Below, piece by piece: positions 6,765 to 10,471 of a stretch of 10,471 bases of DNA. Position 1 is the stretch's first letter. Each line of letters opens with the position of its first letter. A model generated the notes under the pieces. That model worked only from the letters and a program-made list of their open reading frames with translations, made no database searches and had not been told where the DNA came from. The position numbers were made by a program, and so were the translations under genes. The DNA lies in assembly GCA_964586175.1 (NCBI GenBank), contig CAZPGL010000055.1:1-10471 (forward strand). Direction: 5' to 3'. The stretch is from CAZPGL01 sp964586175. GTDB lineage: Bacteria > Actinomycetota > Acidimicrobiia > Acidimicrobiales > MedAcidi-G1.

Positions 6765-8241
6765 GGAACTTCCCGGCGAGCCACCGCAGGGGTCGGGTCA
6801 GCCGCCACGACCGCGACGTGGTGATCATCTTCTCCCTGGCCACCAGGTCGTCGATGGTGTCCCGCAGGTCGTCGTTGCGTAACCCGAGATCGGCCACCTC
6901 GGCACCCAGGCGCTCGGCGCGGTCCTCAGCCTGGGCCGCCAACCCGGCCAGATGGTCCCGCTGCCCCTCGAACTCCACCGCCCGCTCCTCGGCCCGGTCG
7001 GCCCGGTCCTCAGCCTGGGCCGCCAACCCGGCCAGATGGTCCCGCTGCCCCTCGAACTCCACCGCCCGCTCGGCCAGGTGGACGAGATCATCATCGCTCG
7101 AGCGGGCCAGGCCCCCGACCCCTCCGGAACCCGCACGGCGCTCATCGTCGGCCACCGGCCCACCTGTCGAAGCACCGAACAACCCCGACAGGGCCTCGAC
7201 GGCCCTACCGGCGGCTTCCTCTGATCGACGGGCCACGGCGAGCAACGTGCCATCGTCGACACGGACCGCATCGGCGAGCGCCGCCGACACCTCGTCAGCC
7301 CGGGAGGCGTGTGCTCCCCCGTCGTCCCACGTCGACACGTAGCGGTCGGCCTTCACGGCAGCGAGGCTCATCCGCCGCACCCCGTAGGCCATCGCCAGAA
7401 TGCGGAGGTGGAGGCTCGACGACACCACCAACGACGCGCCGGCCACCGTGGCGCAGGTCGCCAGCGGGGCGACACCAGACATCAGATCGGCTCGACAGCC
7501 GGCAGCCCGGAGCCGAGCCACATGTCGCGCTGCACCGGACAAAGAGTCGTGCCCCGCAGCCAGCCCAGCGACGATGACCACGACGGGCCAGGCGCGGGAG
7601 GTGGCCAGATCGGCCACCTCCTGAATCACCGCGTCCACCAATGCGCCATCGACATGGTCGGCCAGCTGCAACACCAGCGGTGGGTCGTCGACGGTCGGGG
7701 CGGCAAGGAGCCTGGGCATGAGCGACACCACGCAGGGCGCCAGGTCGGCGTGGATGCCGAGGGTGGCCAACTGGTCGAGGCTCCATTGATCCCGCACGGT
7801 CACCGGCATGTCCCCGAGAACCTCACGGAGTACATCCACCGCCTGGTCGTCGAGCTGGTCGATGTTGGAGGCTCCAGCGCCGTACAGGGCTCGGCGCCCG
7901 TCGGACCCACCCAGACGGTCCGCCCCGAGCAGATACGGGAACGGAGACCGGTAGTCCGCCTCAACATCGGCCGGCACGAACAACCGGGCCGTGTCCGAGT
8001 CGCAACCGAGGACGTCACCACCCACGTGGAGCACCGAACCACCTCCTGCAGCGCGCCAAGCGTCCACGCCGAGGTGGCGGTCATGTCCGAGCCGGTCGAG
8101 CGGAGCCTCTCCCATCGTCAACCACGGCCCGGGCGTGGGATCGACCAGCTCTTCGAAACACCAGGCCATCAGCCAGTCGCCGAGGTTGTGGCGCTCGTAG
8201 GCGCCGAACAGGGCGAACCCGCCGTCACCCGTCACCGCCAC
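6757..8241 (-). CDS. Polysaccharide pyruvyl transferase family protein with C-terminal coiled coil
   Basis: This 494-residue protein has an N-terminal domain (about 8-330) that looks like the polysaccharide pyruvyl transferase family, which adds pyruvate ketals from phosphoenolpyruvate to glycans. Supporting points are FGAYERHNLGDW (12-23), glycine-rich GGGSVLHVGGD (66-76), YGAGASNI (120-127), a mid-domain VRDQWS (149-154) and late SSSLHLRILAMAYG (274-287). Families of this fold usually read SRLH there, and the Arg is Ser here. Residues about 385-470 form a charged coiled coil with two near-identical 28-residue units (from 391 and 419). The tail TSRSWRLTRPLRWLAGKFR is a motif I recall at the ends of large surface glycosyltransferases. 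The start is GTG at 8241; an in-frame stop 45 bases upstream excludes a long extension, and the ribosome site is weak (GAAGAA). It is the first gene of the operon. Pyruvylation is a family inference; the substrate is unknown. Confidence 0.8.
   Translation of the reverse strand: MAVTGDGGFALFGAYERHNLGDWLMAWCFEELVDPTPGPWLTMGEAPLDRLGHDRHLGVDAWRAAGGGSVLHVGGDVLGCDSDTARLFVPADVEADYRSPFPYLLGADRLGGSDGRRALYGAGASNIDQLDDQAVDVLREVLGDMPVTVRDQWSLDQLATLGIHADLAPCVVSLMPRLLAAPTVDDPPLVLQLADHVDGALVDAVIQEVADLATSRAWPVVVIVAGLAAGHDSLSGAARHVARLRAAGCRADLMSGVAPLATCATVAGASLVVSSSLHLRILAMAYGVRRMSLAAVKADRYVSTWDDGGAHASRADEVSAALADAVRVDDGTLLAVARRSEEAAGRAVEALSGLFGASTGGPVADDERRAGSGGVGGLARSSDDDLVHLAERAVEFEGQRDHLAGLAAQAEDRADRAEERAVEFEGQRDHLAGLAAQAEDRAERLGAEVADLGLRNDDLRDTIDDLVAREKMITTSRSWRLTRPLRWLAGKFRA
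6920..7071 (-). repeat. Perfect 68-base direct repeat, period 84 bases, inside the coiled coil
   Basis: Bases 6920-6987 and 7004-7071 are identical over all 68 positions, and the flanking bases differ on both sides. The period is 84 bases, that is 28 codons or exactly four heptads. The encoded unit begins ERAVEFEGQRDHLAGLAAQA and occurs at residues 391 and 419 of the pyruvyl-transferase-like protein. The absence of any silent change suggests a recent duplication or gene conversion. Confidence 0.97.
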
Positions 8242-8375
8242 GGCACGGGATCGTTCTTCGAGCGGCGGGCCCCGAACGGGCAGCGGTCACGTGGCACGCC
8301 CTGACCCTACCGGCACCACCCCACCGGCCTGGAGACATCCCGAACCCGTTGCGACCGAAGGAGCAGACTGTCCCG
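8242..8375. promoter_or_regulatory. Divergent intergenic spacer, expected promoters for both directions
   Basis: This 134-base stretch separates the starts of the - strand operon and the + strand GT-C gene, and is the only sizeable gap in the window, so both promoters should lie here. On the - strand, TAGGGT (8304-8309) fits the actinobacterial TANNNT -10 pattern, but no convincing -35 element stands upstream of it. On the + strand I find no good -10. A CACGTG palindrome at 8288-8293 is a possible operator core, though six bases prove nothing. No riboswitch-like structure was recognised. Confidence 0.4.
8357..8363 (+). promoter_or_regulatory. Shine-Dalgarno GAAGGAG before the GT-C gene
   Basis: GAAGGAG ends 12 bases before the ATG at 8376. 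The spacing is at the long end of normal, but the match to the 16S tail is the best on the + strand here. It selects ATG 8376 over the TTG at 8349, which lies upstream of the site itself. Confidence 0.65.
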
Positions 8376-10406
8376 ATGGACCCGAGAGACGATCGCCTAC
8401 CTCTTGACCGCAACGTCGAGCGGGTCGATCGCATCGAGGTCCTGGCGGTCACCGGTGCCGTGCTCCTCGCAGCGACCGGCGCAATCTCGCTGCTGGCCGC
8501 CCAGCACGGGATCCATGACGGTCGCCTCGCCCTGATTGGGGGATCCGCAGTGGCCCTGGCTGCCGCCCTGTGGATGCGCCGCCTGCTGACGCCACTTCTT
8601 GGCGACGTCCGGACCGCGCTCGCCGCGGCCGTGGTGGTCGCCGGCGCCCTGCTCGTCTTCCTCCCAGGCTCGTTCTACACCTACGCCGACAAGGATCCTG
8701 GCGTCTACGTCCTCCACGGAATCTCGATCGCCGACACCGGCGACGTGGCCATCGTGGACGAGTTCGCCGCCGAGGGCGACGGGTTGACGGGGTTGACCTT
8801 CTCGGGTCATGGGGCACGTTTTCCCGGATTCTGGTTCGAAAACCCCGGCGACGCCTCGCTGGTGCATCCTCAGTTCTTCCACTTCCTGCCCGCTCTGTTC
8901 GCCACCGCCTACGACCTCGGTGGCCTGCGTGCACTACTGCACCTCAACTCGTTCATCGCCGCCTTCGGGGTGATGTGCGCCTTCCTGGCCGTCCGACGGA
9001 TCATCGACACCCGGGCGGCGTGGATCGCCGCCGCCCTCCTCTCCACCAACATGATCCAGGTCTTCCAGGCCAAGTATCCAACCACGGAGATGCTGGTTCA
9101 GAGCCTCGTGTTCGCGGCGATCCTCGCTGCCGTCATCGCCATCGACGCCCGACGCCCCGAGCTCGCCGCGGTGGCCGGATTCCTGCTGTCGGTCACCTGG
9201 CTGGTGCGTCCCGACGGGTTCGTGCTGCTGCTCCCGGCCCTGGCCGTCGCGGGCCTCCTCTGGGGCCTCCGCCGCAACCCGCGGGCATCGGCCGCGGCCC
9301 TGGTCGGGATGCTGGCTCCCCTGCCGGCCATCGTCTACCAGGCACACTTCCGCAACGATCGATATGCGTCGACCACCGAGGTGCCGTCCCTCGGCCTGTT
9401 GCTGGCCGCTCTCGCCCTGTTGGGCATCGGGATGCTCGTGTTGCGGTCGACCCCTCTGGGGGCGAGCGTGGGGAGTCGGCTGGCCCGTCACACCACCGAC
9501 CCGGACCTCCGGGAACGTTGGAGCCGGGCCATGATCGGGTTGGCGGTGCTCGTCGCCGCCTTCTTCATGACCCGACCGTGGCTGCTGGGCGAACACCACG
9601 CCTACTTCGGCCGCTCGTACGACGAGATCAACCTGTACCGCCTGGCCTTGTTCGTGTCGCCGGTGGCCATGGCCCTGGCCGCCATCGCCCTGGTGGTCAT
9701 CGTCCGCTCGTGGTCGTGGCGGTGCTGGCTGCTGGTCGCATCCGGGTTGCTCACCCTCCCCGTGTACCTGGCCAACGCCCGGGTGTCCCCTCGGCTCATG
9801 TGGTGGACCCGCCGGTACGCCCCGACCGTCGTCCCGGTTCTGCTCGTGATGGCGGCCATCGGGGTGGCCTGGTTGCTCGCCCACGAGGGCCGGCGAAGGT
9901 CCCTAGCCCGGGCGCTGGGCGCCATCGGCCTCACCGCGATCCTCGTCATCCAGATCACGCAGATCGCCGCCCTCCATACCCACAGGGAGATGACCGGGGC
10001 CCACGACCTCACCGCCCGGGTCGTCGATCTGACTGCAGGGACCAACCCGGCCATCATCTGGGCCGAGCCGAGGAAGAACGACATCTACGACCCATCGAGG
10101 AACCTGTCCGCCGTTGCGTGGATCATGCATGACCGGCCGGGTCTCGTGTTGCGCGGCACCGTCGACCAGGAACGATTCGACGATCTGGGCGACCGGTACG
10201 TCGACCGGTCACTCTTCTACGTGAGCAGGTACCAGGAGATCCCCGAGGGCGTCGACTCCGGCGGCTTCGTCTACGTCGGCACCGCCGAGGGCTCCGTGCG
10301 GTTCTGGGACGAAGGGACCCGTCTCCGCCCCGACCATGCCCGCACGTTCTCCTACGCCCTCGACGTCTGGTGGATCGAAGGGACCGCCCCGCCGACGCCC
10401 CGCTGA
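8376..10406 (+). CDS. Multi-spanning membrane glycosyltransferase, GT-C type (GT39/ArnT/PMT-like)
   Basis: This is a 676-residue integral membrane protein with roughly 13-16 hydrophobic spans between residues 21 and 533 and a soluble C-terminal segment (about 534-676). The layout, a short N-terminal cytoplasmic stretch and an acidic motif early in an external loop (FYTYADKDPGVYVLHG, 100-115, Asp105 and Asp107), fits GT-C enzymes, which use polyprenyl-phosphate sugars outside the cytoplasm. VHPQFFHFLPALFATAYDLGG (163-183), KYPTTEML (233-240) and TWLVRPDGFVLLLP (274-287) resemble GT39-like proteins. ATG 8376 is chosen for its ribosome site. The first three spans (21-43, 48-68, 79-98) precede the acidic motif, whereas many GT-C enzymes have one, so the topology needs care. 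The gene is transcribed away from the pyruvyl-transferase operon. Its role may be to add side sugars or to glycosylate proteins; neither donor nor acceptor can be read from the sequence. Confidence 0.78.
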   Translation: MDPRDDRLPLDRNVERVDRIEVLAVTGAVLLAATGAISLLAAQHGIHDGRLALIGGSAVALAAALWMRRLLTPLLGDVRTALAAAVVVAGALLVFLPGSFYTYADKDPGVYVLHGISIADTGDVAIVDEFAAEGDGLTGLTFSGHGARFPGFWFENPGDASLVHPQFFHFLPALFATAYDLGGLRALLHLNSFIAAFGVMCAFLAVRRIIDTRAAWIAAALLSTNMIQVFQAKYPTTEMLVQSLVFAAILAAVIAIDARRPELAAVAGFLLSVTWLVRPDGFVLLLPALAVAGLLWGLRRNPRASAAALVGMLAPLPAIVYQAHFRNDRYASTTEVPSLGLLLAALALLGIGMLVLRSTPLGASVGSRLARHTTDPDLRERWSRAMIGLAVLVAAFFMTRPWLLGEHHAYFGRSYDEINLYRLALFVSPVAMALAAIALVVIVRSWSWRCWLLVASGLLTLPVYLANARVSPRLMWWTRRYAPTVVPVLLVMAAIGVAWLLAHEGRRRSLARALGAIGLTAILVIQITQIAALHTHREMTGAHDLTARVVDLTAGTNPAIIWAEPRKNDIYDPSRNLSAVAWIMHDRPGLVLRGTVDQERFDDLGDRYVDRSLFYVSRYQEIPEGVDSGGFVYVGTAEGSVRFWDEGTRLRPDHARTFSYALDVWWIEGTAPPTPR

Positions 10407-10421
10407 CCACCCGTCGGGTCA
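10404..10421. terminator. Short inverted repeat spanning two convergent stop codons (weak terminator candidate)
   Basis: TGACC at 10404-10408 is complementary to GGTCA at 10417-10421, and ACCC at 10409-10412 can pair with GGGT at 10416-10419 around a GTC loop. The two pairings compete. The + strand stop TGA (10404-10406) and the putative - strand stop (10421-10419) lie in the outer arms. No T tract follows on either strand, so a terminator role is only a possibility. Confidence 0.2.
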
Positions 10422-10471
10422 ATCGCCGGCCTGGGCCAGCGACACCAGGAAGATCAGCACCGAGGCCGAGA
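10419..10471 (-). CDS. Possible 3' end of a membrane protein gene, cut by window edge
   Basis: On the - strand an open frame enters from the window edge and stops with TGA at 10421-10419. The visible C-terminal residues are SASVLIFLVSLAQAGD, a hydrophobic run that looks like the end of a membrane span. Only 12 bases separate this stop from the stop of the GT-C gene, consistent with the compact convergent arrangement seen at 3068-3071. Sixteen residues are too few to name a family, and chance open sequence cannot be excluded. Confidence 0.35.
   Translation of the reverse strand, partial: SASVLIFLVSLAQAGD

Noticed and set aside
5399..6824. Two long + strand open frames (348 and 360 codons) opposite the family 2 glycosyltransferase
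   Set aside because: Both are Arg/Pro/Gly-rich antisense shadows; the - strand frame has all the expected transferase motifs.
6920..7071. Tandem repeat as a CRISPR array or a mobile-element remnant
   Set aside because: There are only two copies, in frame, encoding an exact four-heptad coiled-coil unit, with no spacer variety and no transposase nearby.
8225..8452. Small - strand open frame across the divergent spacer (75 codons)
   Set aside because: It overlaps the starts of both flanking genes, has an Arg/Ser/Gly-rich composition and no ribosome site or recognisable motif.
8570..10132. 520-codon + strand open frame inside the GT-C gene
   Set aside because: Its composition is dominated by Arg, Gly and Pro, as expected from an out-of-frame reading of GC-rich DNA, and the overlapping frame encodes clear membrane spans.

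Overview
The window is a dense, GC-rich stretch of bacterial chromosome with every gene devoted to making, decorating and exporting a cell-surface polysaccharide. High GC, strong GC bias at third codon positions, GTG starts in four of the eight genes whose starts are visible, and the protein styles suggest an actinobacterium. A member of Acidimicrobiia is my best guess from protein style alone, not a demonstrated placement. There are no RNA genes, insertion sequences, CRISPR arrays or phage genes, and no gene-free stretch longer than about 135 bases.

Layout. Positions 1-3071 (+ strand) form a tight operon: the 3' part of a dTDP-4-dehydrorhamnose 3,5-epimerase (rfbC/rmlC), dTDP-glucose 4,6-dehydratase (rfbB/rmlB), dTDP-4-dehydrorhamnose reductase (rfbD/rmlD), and the membrane subunit of a polysaccharide ABC exporter (Wzm-like). 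Positions 3068-8241 (- strand) form a second operon, read right to left: a pyruvyl-transferase-family protein with a coiled-coil tail, a family 2 glycosyltransferase with an inserted domain, a family 4 glycosyltransferase, and the Wzt-like ATPase with a C-terminal carbohydrate-binding-type domain. All three junctions in this operon are overlaps of 4 or 8 bases. The two operons converge, and their last codons share the palindrome CTAG at 3068-3071. At 8242-8375 a 134-base divergent spacer separates the - strand operon from a + strand gene for a multi-spanning GT-C-type membrane glycosyltransferase (8376-10406). The last 53 bases appear to hold the 3' end of another - strand gene.

How it fits together (inference). 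RfbC, RfbB and RfbD make dTDP-L-rhamnose; the first enzyme of that pathway (RfbA, glucose-1-phosphate thymidylyltransferase) is not in view. The cytoplasmic family 2 and family 4 transferases would extend a lipid-linked glycan containing rhamnose or another sugar, and the pyruvyl-transferase-like protein may add a ketal pyruvate. The ATPase/permease pair would export the chain, and the GT-C protein could add side sugars on the outer face of the membrane. The most unusual points are the split of the exporter's two subunits between convergent operons with interlocked stop codons, the perfect 68-base repeat that duplicates four heptads of the pyruvyl-transferase-like protein's coiled coil, and the extra domain inside the family 2 transferase.
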